Source: Rhytidiadelphus loreus (lineage: Eukaryota; Streptophyta; Bryopsida; Hypnales; Hylocomiaceae). Taken from it: 64,000 nucleotides of DNA. The translations under genes and the position numbers were made by a program. The notes beneath the pieces are model-generated. The model had not been told where the DNA came from and did no database searches. It worked only from the letters and a program-made list of their open reading frames with translations. Positions 33,325-44,900 of the stretch are shown here, piece after piece; within the stretch, counting starts at the first letter, position 1; each line of letters begins with the position of its first letter. The stretch spans positions 51,583,025 through 51,647,024 of the forward strand of contig OX344763.1 of NCBI GenBank assembly GCA_947034895.1, in the 5' to 3' direction.

Positions 33325-36300
33325 TCGCAAGCTCTCAATGTGTCGATTATGTTGCTCCATGTCTTGGTTCTGTTGTAGATGATCCTCCACCAAAGGCGTC
33401 TTGTTCATGTCCTACAACAGTGGAAGTTGAAGATGATGCTCTCCCTCAACATGACGCAGAGGTGCTTGAAGTCATTCCTAATGTCGCGGAGGTGCTCGAA
33501 GTCATTCACGATGTTGCGGAGGTGGTGACAGATGATGTTCCTTGCAATGAACAAGAGGATCTTGAATTGTCTCAGTGAAATGTTTCGGTGGAAGATGCGG
33601 TATGTACTTTGTCATATATGTAGTAGTGTGTGTGTCGTGGTTGCTGTGTCTCACCTTCGTTGAAAACATTGTTTATTTTTTGGCGTCATTGATGTGTTCT
33701 ATAGTTTGCTATACCCGACTTCGCTGCAGTCTTTGCCATCGAATTTGACCCGGTTTAATTTTCGATGTGTCTCTGTTCTTTATGAGCAGGGTACTAGTGA
33801 GGGATTCGTAGATGATTTAATGGCGGATGTGCAAATTCGTAGTCCGTTCACATCCAGATTCAATAAGAAATGGCTCAAAGTCGTTCTAGATCTGAATACA
33901 CTACTGTACTTTTGTGATGATATGAGATATCACATAAAAGAAAAGAGAGTATGCTCTCTTCATGAGGTAGTCCCGAGAGCAGAGAGCTTCATCATGGAAA
34001 TGGAAAGGGTCACTTTTCGACCCCATGTCGGAAGGTTCGTGCGGGAGTTGACCTCCTTCGCAAATGTCATAATCTGGAGCTCAATGGACCAATCCCATGC
34101 CAAGCTCATTGCTAATTGTCTCTTCCACGGCCTAATGCCCCCCTTCGATGTCCTCGGCCAAGGACAATGTGTCGTCATGAAATCTAGAGACAAAAATGAC
34201 ATGCTACAGAACTACAAGTTCAGGGGATTGGGCAAGGACTTGTTTCTGAAGCCTTTGGAAAGGTTGTACAAATTGAAGGGGTCCATCTTCACTAAGGACA
34301 ACACTATAACAGTGGATGACAATCCCGAGAAACACTTCTAGAATGATCCCACGAACATAGTGCTCCTAGATTCGTGGTCGTTTGAGGGACAGGGGCCGAG
34401 AGACGAGGTCTTCATATTTGAACTTTTGCCTTGGATTAAGAGACTACATGTAGAGAGGCTGTGGGAATTGTTTCCTTTCTGTAGAGACGATGCTGTGGGG
34501 GAGATCCACCTCAAGTATGATCTCAACCAATCCAAGTACAAGGAACTTCAGAGGGCACTTGCGGTCTTCAATAAACTTAATAGACAACGGAAAGTGGATG
34601 AATTCGGGCGTAGCGTCCCATGGGCAAAACCACGCGCAACGAAGCACAAAGAGCTTAGCCACAAAGACATCTATTTTCGTCCTTGTCCGCCTCCCGACCA
34701 AACTTGTCTATAGGACCTCTAGAATTTTGTAGACGCCGTAGTTGTGTTGAGAGGGTACGCCTTAAAATGTAATTTATATTGTTTTATCATATACAATTTT
34801 TCATTCATTTGTCGTGGAATATTTCTATGTTGTATTCAGGAGTTAAGGAATACTATGGCTCCTGTAATTCAGCATGTCATGTACTCAGAGGCCACTACAC
34901 AGTCGACAATGGATTTTTCAATGATGGACATAGACGATGGTGTTGTTGATAGTCCTCCCAATGGAGGGAAGCGCCCCAAAGTAATGCACTCTCCATCTCC
35001 TCTGAAGTCCCATTCGCAAACTACCTAGGACCGGTCTATAGTGAATTTGGAAACGTAGAGGAAGCTTTACGATGAAGAAGTGGGTGTGGTGGCTTTTATG
35101 GAGGTGTGTTATCATTAATTGAGTGAAATGTTTGAACAATTGTATCTGTCTTTATCTTGCTTTGTAGACGTTGTGGGTTATGAATGTCTTATTTTATTGG
35201 TTTTGGTAGGTGGAGGATTCAATGCCTATATCTGTTGCCATGTTGGGCAACACTTCCAAAGGCGTGAAGAGTATACAATTGTAGAAGCGGACTACAATAG
35301 CTGAAGGCGCACTGCCTCGTTTGTCTTCTTTGGATATCGTATAACGACAATGCAAAACAAAAGATGGATTGCTTCCTCTTTATTGTAGAACTGGTCCGTG
35401 GGATGCTTGGGAGCGGAGGTCCTTGAAGAAACAACAATGAGAGAATGCGCGACAATTATCCGCTAGGAGCAAAGGATATAGTCGAGGGCCAAAAATATTA
35501 AAGGCAATAGAAATATTGAAGAGTAGGTCACAATCATAGCATGTAGAGTTAGCATCATGGTTATCGCACTCATAGTATCTACAAATAGCATCATGTTGAG
35601 GCTCCCATAATGCTGAATACATTGCCATTATGATTTTACTTTTGGACATATTGTATATGTTTGTCTGTTAATGTATTCTTATCTTGTGGTTGTGGGTATG
35701 AAATTCTTCTAGCATTCTTAGTTTATGAAGCTTGTAGAACTCCCATTTCATTGGAAAACTCCCATTTTAATGAAGATGATGTTCAAGGCGTTATCTTGCA
35801 GACCCGAATTGGCACATCTCAGTGCACTGCATTATTCTTGAAACGAAAGGTAGAATCGAATTGGTCATGCAAATCATGCATGACATCAACAAGTGAGTAA
35901 TTTCCTTCTTCAGAATGGTGACTTTTGTAATGCTTTCAATTTAGTAAACATTGTGTGTTGCATTGTGCATTACGAAATAAGTTCCTTTATCAAGTGGTTT
36001 GATTTCAAGTCCATGGAGGATTCCCATTTGAAGACAAATTTGGTGCACACACTCTATCGCGTACAAAAATATGGGTGGCTACCATTGGAGAAGTTTATGG
36101 AGATGCTCAGACCTTCTGAGAGAAAATGTTGTAGAATCCAAATTGGGAGGAAGTCGTGGTATTCTAAGCCAGTTGACGTTTTTATGGCTTTCAACTTCAG
36201 GGTGAGACCTACATTTCAAAAGTAATTTTTTATATGATTATGTTTATCCTTGTATTTGACATTGATGTGTTGTGATTTTGAAGAGACTTGGAAATTTAAA

Positions 36301-36791
36301 TGTTTGAGCACTCTTCCAGCAAGAGATATCTCATGCAACGGATTGTGCTGCACAGAAATACAATGAAGTCACTCCATTTGAAGAAAAGAGTGAGCAAGGG
36401 TTGGAGCAAAAGAAAAGTTAGTAAAGTTCTATGTTAAGATGGTGAAGTTACTGTTAGTGGCATATCCGGCACTAGGGTCCGAGTTTCTTGAGGAGGTATG
36501 TGTTGTATGTGATTCCTTCTGTTGTAGTGATTTTTTTTCTTGACATTTCATGTATATTCTTTATAATACCATGTCTTTCTATTGTAGACCGTTGAAAAAC
36601 ACTGGACAATGAATGAGGTCTCGAAAATGACACTTGAGAAGTTGCAAATGGTTGCAACTTGTAACACTACAGCAGCTCAGAAGTTGAAGTATTTGAAATG
36701 GTGGAATTCCTCTGTGCCTTCACGAGAGGCACAGAAATTCCCACCACATCCAGTTTCTAAAGACAAATTATTACCCTTCCTACACAAATAG
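33325..36791 (+). pseudogene. FCP1/NIF-type phosphatase-like gene, multi-exon
   Basis: Exons: 33325-33599 (with an A-E-V-L-E-V-I repeat), 33790-about 34754, 34840-35103, 35210-about 35640, about 35745-35882, 35990-36201, short exons near 36310-36500, and 36588-36791 ending TAG; acceptors and GTATGT/GTGAGA donors are visible. Exon 2 has the FCP1-homology layout: V-L-D-L-N-T-L-L (33880-33903) for D-x-D-x-T, F-R-P-H-V-G-R-F-V, V-I-I-W-S-S-M and V-D-D-N-P (about 34313). FCP1-type enzymes are Asp-based Ser/Thr phosphatases (e.g. of the RNA polymerase II tail). Here the second motif Asp is Asn, so catalysis is doubtful. In-frame TAG: 34339, 34711, 34720, 35026, 35056, 35282; also TGA 33576. No dyad sites occur in its introns. 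Confidence 0.5.
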
Positions 36792-37544
36792 GATTGTCTT
36801 GTTTGACAAGATTTTGGATTTTTGCGTCTAATAGACGTCGCATGTCGCATATCGAATTGTCAAGTTGTTGAGTATGGGCGTTTTTTGTTGTCATGTACGG
36901 ATTTCGGATTTCAAATTTCAAAATTTTTTTCCCCTTGATAAAACGGATTGTCCTATGTGGCTATAACATGGCGTGCTTCTTGAGGGACGATTGTGGGTAG
37001 GGGAGACCGCGGGTCCAAATTCATGGGTGACCTGGCTACAAGTCTGAGGCCCTCACAGCATTTTATTTTCAATATCTATTCTTCAACCAACACATTCCAC
37101 GGCAATATATAAGCATTGAATTATGTGTTCAGTACATACCAAAGCAAATGAACTAGCGTAATGTAATGACATATTATGGGACAATCAATTCATAAGCCTA
37201 AACATAATAATTATAAAAACAAGCACAATAATCATATTAATTTAAATGTAAATGCGTACATACATAGGGATGATCTTCACAATTGAGTACGGGACCACTC
37301 CTATTTGAAATTGCACAATTGTTTGCAAAAACTACGGATACCTTCATTAATCATTATCGTCAACACCAAAGTACTTCTTACAATCTTCCTGACTTTGCAA
37401 AGCCAAGTGATGGACTACACAAAATTCAAAATCTAGCTATTTTACTACAAGCTTTGGCAACAAATCTTCACTACAAGGAATTGATGTTAAATCCTTATAG
37501 TACTATTCCAAGGCCTCTACATCTATAATGCAACACATTACATT
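36792..37544. other. AT-rich non-coding spacer
   Basis: No supported gene. The frame at 37283-37528 shows no domain or codon signal I would trust. Confidence 0.4.
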
Positions 37545-37568
37545 GTGAACGAGGTTGATGAATTTCAA

Positions 37569-37858
37569 CGTCCGGGGCATAATCACGTCTATTTTTCGAA
37601 CGTCCAAACGTCCAAACGTCCAGATTTTCGGGACGCGCGAACAATGTGGACGGCATCCATCGGACATCATCCATTGGCCGTTCGGACGATGCAGTCAGCG
37701 CAGTCGGCGGACGGGCGGACGGGCGGATGCGATCGCGCAGTTTTTCGACTAAAGGCCCGGACGGTGGACGGAAGGCGCGGGTGGTGGACGCGATTGTGCG
37801 GTTTTTGGACGGAAGGCGCGAACAGCGGATGCGACCCGCGGACGGGCGGACATCCATA
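37569..37858 (+). repeat. GC-rich GGACG/CGGAC minisatellite-like block
   Basis: CGTCCAAACGTCCAAACGTCC at the left gives way to repeated GGACGG, GGGCGGAC and GGAAGGCGCG units. Two longer units sharing GCGAT...GCGCAGTTTTT/GTGCGGTTTTTGGACGG can be aligned. The block is far richer in CpG than its neighbours. Frames crossing it on both strands are composition artefacts. Confidence 0.6.
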
Positions 37859-38123
37859 AAAAAACAGTACATGAAGCCAAATTTGATGCATTATACTAGT
37901 ACATTTCAATATGTAATACTTGATGCAGAAAATGATGCACACAATGTAATTTCAATCGATAGTGTTTGACTATTGAAAAACAAAAAACCTTGATGATATT
38001 TTTAACATCATTAAGTTCATGTGTATTACAATGATAGGTTCAAATAATAAATTGTTGTTATATGCTTCCATGTACCAATGTATCATGAACACTTGAATAA
38101 TGAATTATACATCCCTTTAATCC

Positions 38124-39014
38124 CTAAGACTGGTAATCACTATCTCCTTTCACCTCTGCCCTACTACTACGACCTCTAGTATCCCATCCAGAATCTTCAT
38201 CTTCATCATTGTCTGACTTTTCCATATCCTCTGATAAAGATTGTACAATTGCCCTTCCTTCTTGTACTTGCTTAGATGCGACTAACCTCGTTGGTCAACC
38301 CTTCCTCTGCTCCTTTTTGGCTCTTAGTATAGACTTTCCTATGCCTTCCTTAAGGCCATGAATCGGTTTTAATTTCCTCGCTGAAATTGGTTGACATACA
38401 TCAAGAGGGGTTTTACCAAGATTTGGTCTCTTTGATGGGGAGATTGCAAAAGTCTCCATTAATCTTTTCTTTCAAGCTTTTTGGGACTCTTTCACCATTG
38501 GTGGTCTTGCTTGCGATCCTCCTTGATTGGGTATCTTTGCTCCATTTACTTCCTACAATGTTCCATTAGACGATTTGAAAGAGTCACGTTTTGTTTGGCC
38601 AGAACGTTGACCAAACATTGATGCTAATGTCTCGTCCTTCTCATCATCGCTACATGATAAATTGAATGGATCTGGATTGACACGAAGGTGCACTCCGGTC
38701 GGACTGCTCAAATGTTGTTCAACTTGTTTTCCGAATCTTGAACTTTCGGGACCATTCAAAGTTGTACTACCTCTTGTATGTAGTGCTGATGGACGATCGC
38801 TACGTGGTTGTAGTTGGAGATCATGCACAATCTGCTTTTGGGCTTTGACGTTGTGAACTACCATTGGGCGACCAAATTCCATCACACGTGCATCTACATT
38901 CGATGGTACTTCCACACATTCAACACTTGTATTATCCACATTCATGTCAGACTTCCCCCCACACTCTCCCATGTCATTGACTTCAAGATTTTCTTCTGCA
39001 AGTGCCATTGTCAT
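38124..39014 (-). pseudogene. Acidic-tailed protein of unknown family, three nonsense codons
   Basis: A single reading frame can be followed from 39014 (first codons M-T-M-A-L-A-E-E-N) to TAG 38126-38124. Internal stops are TAG at 38555-38553 and two TGAs near 38470 and 38300. TAG from CAG and TGA from CGA are both C-to-T changes. The middle is Lys/Ser rich and the C-terminus very acidic (S-D-N-D-E-D-E-D). No domain is recognised. Confidence 0.45.
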
Positions 39015-39254
39015 GCACTATACCAGAACATGGTAAAAAAAACCCGTAGTAAATTTTCCAATACGGTTTTTTTGGTCACTTGTTTGTGACAGTTGGTTTA
39101 TTTGCGTTTTCTCCGTAATTCATGCGGTAGTCACTCAATTCTTTAACTGTCGCACGCTCATCTGTTCCTATGTACAATTAATAGAGCCTTTGGAAACACT
39201 TGCATGTACTTCAGCGTGCCAAATTTTTATGTATAGTAACATTGATCTAGCAAT

Positions 39255-39256
<2 letters not shown>

Positions 39257-39328
<72 letters not shown>
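39257..39328 (+). repeat. (AT)36 microsatellite
   Basis: An uninterrupted AT dinucleotide tract of 72 bp. The overlapping open frames (Y-I-Y-I...) are artefacts. Confidence 0.95.
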
Positions 39329-39330
<2 letters not shown>

Positions 39331-39715
39331 CGGTAGAACACTTGAATATCTGAATTTGTCAAATAAAAAAAGTTGCACACATTGCTTCGTTTATTCAACC
39401 GTTGTACGTACGTGTACTCCATTGACGCAGTTTTCATTACTTACTTTCGCGTACAGAACAATCATACAGAAATGAGATGGATATGCGATCGCTTTGGCAT
39501 ACACAATTAAGCACGCACTCATATATATATAGTATATACATACGTAGATCGACTGGCTGCAAACATAGTCAGGTCATTGAAGCACGGAGACTGCAGATCG
39601 ACATATTGCATGTTCACTTGCAAACGTCGTATATATGTGTCGGCTTCAATATATTGCAAGCGTAATTTGCTTCCGCGTACTATGCACTCATTGTAATATT
39701 ACTCCCACATTCGCT

Positions 39716-40100
39716 TCCAGAAGTAGTCCACTTTCACTACGCTTACACTCGTACTCAACTTCCACTCCCTTCAAATCATACTCGAATACCATTACACTTG
39801 CAGTCTTCATTAATTAGTTGAATTTGAATAAGCTTGCACTCATAGTCGACTTCCACTACAACTGCAACTGTACTTGATTTCGACTACAAGTTGCACTACT
39901 TCTTCACTTCGACTACCACTTGCACTGGTAGTCGACATGAAGAACCTCTTGCAGTGGTAGTCGACGTCGACTACCTCTTGCAGTCGTAGTTGACATCCAG
40001 TTCCACTTCTAGTCGTAGTCAATTCCCATTACAAGTTGCACTTGTATTAATCAGTCTTTGACTACAAGTTGTTCGTACTCAACTTTCTATACAAGTTGCA
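39716..40100 (+). repeat. Degenerate array rich in AGTCGAC and ACTTGCACT motifs
   Basis: Imperfect units such as GTAGTCGAC, CCACTAC and ACAAGTTGCACT recur on both strands. At 39956-39975 two units meet head to head as the perfect palindrome GGTAGTCGAC/GTCGACTACC. No coding signal. Confidence 0.6.
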
Positions 40101-41955
40101 ATCACAGTGCATGCAGAAGGCAAGATCCACTCACACTACAAGCGCTGACATTATGCAGCTCTAATTCATACGTCCACAAACTCGTACTTCATTGGCTTCA
40201 GATATGTACATGCAGACAGTCGTCATTCACTTCCACTACGTGCAAGTCATCCATTTACGATTTCAACATAGTCATGTAAAAATCGCAATTGTAATATTAT
40301 GTATAGCGCGCAAAAGTCCGCAGTCGAACCTCACAACGACAATATGCATAGTTTCACATGTCCAATGTCATGCGGTTTCTGAAATACAGTAATGCATGAA
40401 TAGTCCGACATGCAAGACATCAAACTTTCCAGGTTGCACAATCTTCCTATACATATATATACAAGTGGATTGACATCACAGCAGCCCCTGCGCATGCAGT
40501 ACACGTACACTCCCATTCGTGCACGTAACACTTAATCCACCAAACCAACCACTTACAGTCCATGTTATATGCCGTAGTCTATGAAGTGTGCGACATCAGA
40601 CTTTGTCACGGCTCAGAATAAAAATTCATGTACGCATACGATAACCCCATATGTACTCACAGAACTTCAATGAAAGTACTGTACGTAATCACCTAGACAC
40701 TTGCATTACACGGTGAGCAGTTCCATGGAAGCGACTACATCTATACAGTACTCTTCATATTTAATGGAGTATTCAGGTCTTCTTCCTCTTCCCAATACTT
40801 CATCAACGAATTCGGTATGCAAGAATTCCCTCAAAAAACCGTCGACATTTGAATTTCATTACAATGTCACTTTGCATATAAAATTCTTCCAACGCTTTCT
40901 ACAGAATTTACCAAATTTTTCTTAAATACTGATTCTTTCCACTGTGATTTGCAATAACTTCTCTGTACACAATCCAATGCACATAAAAATACATGAAGAC
41001 GTCATGATTCATAACGCAAGTCATTCCTTCATTACCACATGTGCATGCCTGCATTAGCTACGACTGAAATCAACATTTTCCTACAATACCGCTCAATATA
41101 AAAGTCTGCCAAAAAGTTGTGATGTGCTCCATCTTCATCTTAGATGTATTCACAACATCTGAATATTCACCTCCCTCCAAAGACACCGCCAATTTCCAAA
41201 AAGCATTGACAACGTACATGCGCTTTTCCTGTCAAAGACATCGCCAATTTCTAAAAAGTGACAACGACAAGGTGTAAAATAATTGTGAAATTCAAATTCC
41301 GTGAAAATAAAAAAAAACAAAAAAAACATAACCAATGCGGATGAAGTAATGCGCTTCTCTATTGTCCTGCATGGGCAACCCTGAACTGAATGTAAGAATA
41401 TCATACCTCCAATTATGCCAACAGAACTTCAGAAGTGAAAGGAATGCACTCCCCTCATTATACAGTCAAGCGCCATAGCCTTCGGTGTCATCGACCTGCA
41501 TCAACACTGATAATGACAATGACTGACGACATATGACTCAAATACAGATTAGTATACTATCGATCCGTACATACAATGCATGATTCCATTGGCCTTCAAC
41601 CTTCAAAGCATCTTTTCTATTGGAACCCACATACTGTTAGTAATACAAAATTTGTATTCTGAAAAATGATTATTTTTTCCGTATACCAGTGCACATTAGC
41701 GGATCAGAGCATCATAAACCATAGATGAGTGAAGTATAAAAATACGTTCTTTACTGAAATCGTTTGCTACCTATATAAGTAAACAAAGGAAAATTACGGG
41801 ATGACGTTCACAAGACAAGCAACGCACCAATATAACACGCACTGTGACATTTCCACACTACTAACATCTTCTATAACATTTTCCCGTATACACATATTAC
41901 AGATGTCTATTCTTCAACAAGTTCTTATGATTCTGCAATACTAGACCCATGACTT
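40101..41955. other. Non-coding stretch left of the minus-strand gene
   Basis: No supported gene. A phrase ACAGAACTTCAGAAGTGAAAG at 41427 recurs in similar form at 48187 (ACAGAACTTCGGTAGTGAAA) and more loosely at 49943, probably a short dispersed repeat. Confidence 0.4.
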
Positions 41956-44900
41956 TCATTCCCTCCGAGCGCTTCTATATACTTTAGAAACGCTTGCACT
42001 CGGTAAAACGTTACCTGATGATTGGCCCTTCCTCATATCCTTTACGACAACAGACTTCTTCTTGGGATCTTTTTTTCGGATGCTGTCCTCGAAGTCTGAT
42101 TCACTGTCTTCAGTTTCTTGAGACTATGGTTGAATGACTTCCCCTAGCAATCTTGTCACTTGATCTAGTGCCGAAATCTCAATCAAGTGATACACGCACC
42201 AAAGAACTTGCGCATTAGGTAGACCTGCAACTTGATCCAGGTAGTAGATGTTTTTAAGAAACCGAGTTTGTGCGTCGTACATGACGGGTGTATTTTTAAA
42301 AAAAACTCACGCGATTGATAGTAGCTGCTGACTTTCCTTGCACACTTCGTTTGTCGATGCAACGCACCTTGATTTCCGGTTAACACCTGCGTGCCCCTCG
42401 GCAACCACCTTACCGACATACTTCAGATGTAGCACCCATACCTTCACTCTGTTCTTGATGGGATTCTGTATAAGGAAGACCACGATAAAGCAACATTAGA
42501 CTTATTCACATAATCTGTGAACTCCTATTACATACTTCGTCAATGCTGTTTAGTATTTACTCCAAAGTAACGTCAAATATGCTTTGCCTGACGTTCGCTT
42601 CATATTTAGAACTCGTAATGCCCAACTGTCGTTTTTTTAGGTCCTCACAGCCGTGGACATGCATGGAATCCCTACGACTTTACATACAATCATTGTCATA
42701 CGATTCACCGCGTTCTTCGGACGCTTATAGAATTGTAACTTCTTTATGAGAGCCGCGTCCATTCCACTGATCTTTGTCTTCTTCACTTGAGCAGGTGTTG
42801 TCTTCCTCAGAGATCTGCCTTTCATTTCTTTTCTAACGCTACTGCCGGTGTGTTCGTCAACAAGTTTGCGCTTCACTATTTCCCTCGGTAGAACTGGCGG
42901 CTCTTCATCATCACTCTGGTCGTCTAAGTCCTCGTCAACGTACTTTGGCTCCTCTAACTCTTCATCTGACCTCCTTGTTGTGACGCTGTTCCTGTCAGTC
43001 TGCAATTTCTGAGACATTTTGTATGGATGTATCGATGAATTTCCTTTCGACAATTCTTCAAACGCCTCAAGATGCAGTGCTTCCTCTTCATACTGAACTT
43101 TCTGCTTTGCCTTTGACAACATCTCCGTTTGTGACTGATTACTTCTAGGCATCTTCTCAATTTTCTTCATGCTTTCTGTGACATTTTCACTTGCCGCTTT
43201 CCCGCTCAGTGCTCCTAACCGCGGCCATGCTTCAATTTCTACCGTGTACGCTCGGTTGCATTTCTGGACTATGTCATTTGAACGAATCATCCACCCTTTC
43301 CCCAAACGGTTCAACTCTTCCTCGTCCGAGGATGCATAAGAGGAAAGCATGAGAACCTCTACTTTAGCGACGGCACCATCTGCGTACACGTTAAATTTCG
43401 GCTGTGCTAGCAATGTACCCTTTGTAATGTCCTCCGTAAACAGAACCCTTCCTTTGTATGATAAACCATTTACAAAACCTGCCATTTCGACGGTATACAG
43501 CATTTTCTTAACTCCTTGGTCTGCGGTTTTCATTTTATCTTCACTCTTCACGTTTTCAATCCCTCCAATATGACCCTCTATATTTGTGGAATAATTTGTA
43601 GACATCGGGAAAAAAGTGTCTTCCTCATTTGGACGCTTTAAACTGAATATAATTTCGTCTGCTGTCCTGCCAACATGCTTCGATGCTTTGGAATTCTGAC
43701 TTCCATGTGGCTCCACTCTTGCTTTGCTGTCCAGCGACTTTTTGCTCAACAATTCCGAAGGCAGCAACCTTGATGAAAAGGATGCCAGAATGTTGTCCAC
43801 AACATCGTGCAATTTGTTGCTGATGTCTTCCATTGGGTTCCGGATTGCTCCATCATCACACGTTTTACTATTCTTCGGCATATATTCATCAAAGTTGAGA
43901 CAGTCCTGCGGTACACGTTCGTCAATTCAACGGTTTCTACTACTTGTCTCCTGAATATGTACATGTCTTTTTTATTTCATGTTTTCCATGCTATAATTCA
44001 TCGACTAATTCATACGAGTTCTAGAATCCTCCCAATACGCTGCACATTGTTTTATTCTCCAATGAAATACTCACAGTCCTACACATTGAAGCGGAACCTC
44101 CACCCTCATATGTAGGTGAACCCGATCCTTCGACATTTTCAATATCCTGCTCCGCCATGCTTTGCACCTCGGTCTTCGTCTTCCCCTTCAACTACATTTC
44201 GTGGACAACATAAGTGGACAACCGCGATGACATGCAATATATCAATGTACTATTTTTGAAAAGTGTACCAATGAAATCCGGTACATGTACATCGAAATCA
44301 CTACATGTAATAATTAATTTGTATCAGTTTAGATTATTTGTACTCCACGATTTCAGTTCAATGTAGGGAAATGTGTAGCGCTACATCCAATGACTTTAGC
44401 AAACACTTTGTTCAAAATTTTGTGAATCTGCAAAATACATTACACAGTTCTATATCTGGAAACATGAAGTGAATACTTTACAAGGCAGTGTGTCATCAAC
44501 CAAAACAAACAGCTCTGAAAGAATATTACCAAATTCCCTCTACGGGCTTCTGCATTCATCTTGTTCTGCGTGCATTCTTTACTCCCGTCGGCCGATTTCT
44601 AGTACTCTATCAATTCTACCCACGCCGCTTTCTTACAATCGTCATGCTTCTTCTCATCTCCGTGTTTCAGCCAAAATTGATGATACTCAGATCTAAGTCT
44701 TTTGAAATAACCCTTCAAGTAAGACTCTACCATTCCAGGTGGCAATGGTTGAGACAAAATGAACTGTCGGAAAACCTCCTCCATTATTTGATTCATTGTG
44801 TCCTTTTCATTTACATCTATGTAAGCGCCCTGGACAATGGCATGAGCGGCTAACTTAAGGGCATTCATGAACTAAGACCTATAATGGACTATATTACCGT

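Noticed and set aside
37495..37969. Several Arg/Asp-rich frames on both strands
   Set aside because: They are composition artefacts of the GGACG-rich block; no frame is favoured.
39168..39475. Open frames across the AT microsatellite
   Set aside because: Both are translations of (AT)n and carry no coding signal.
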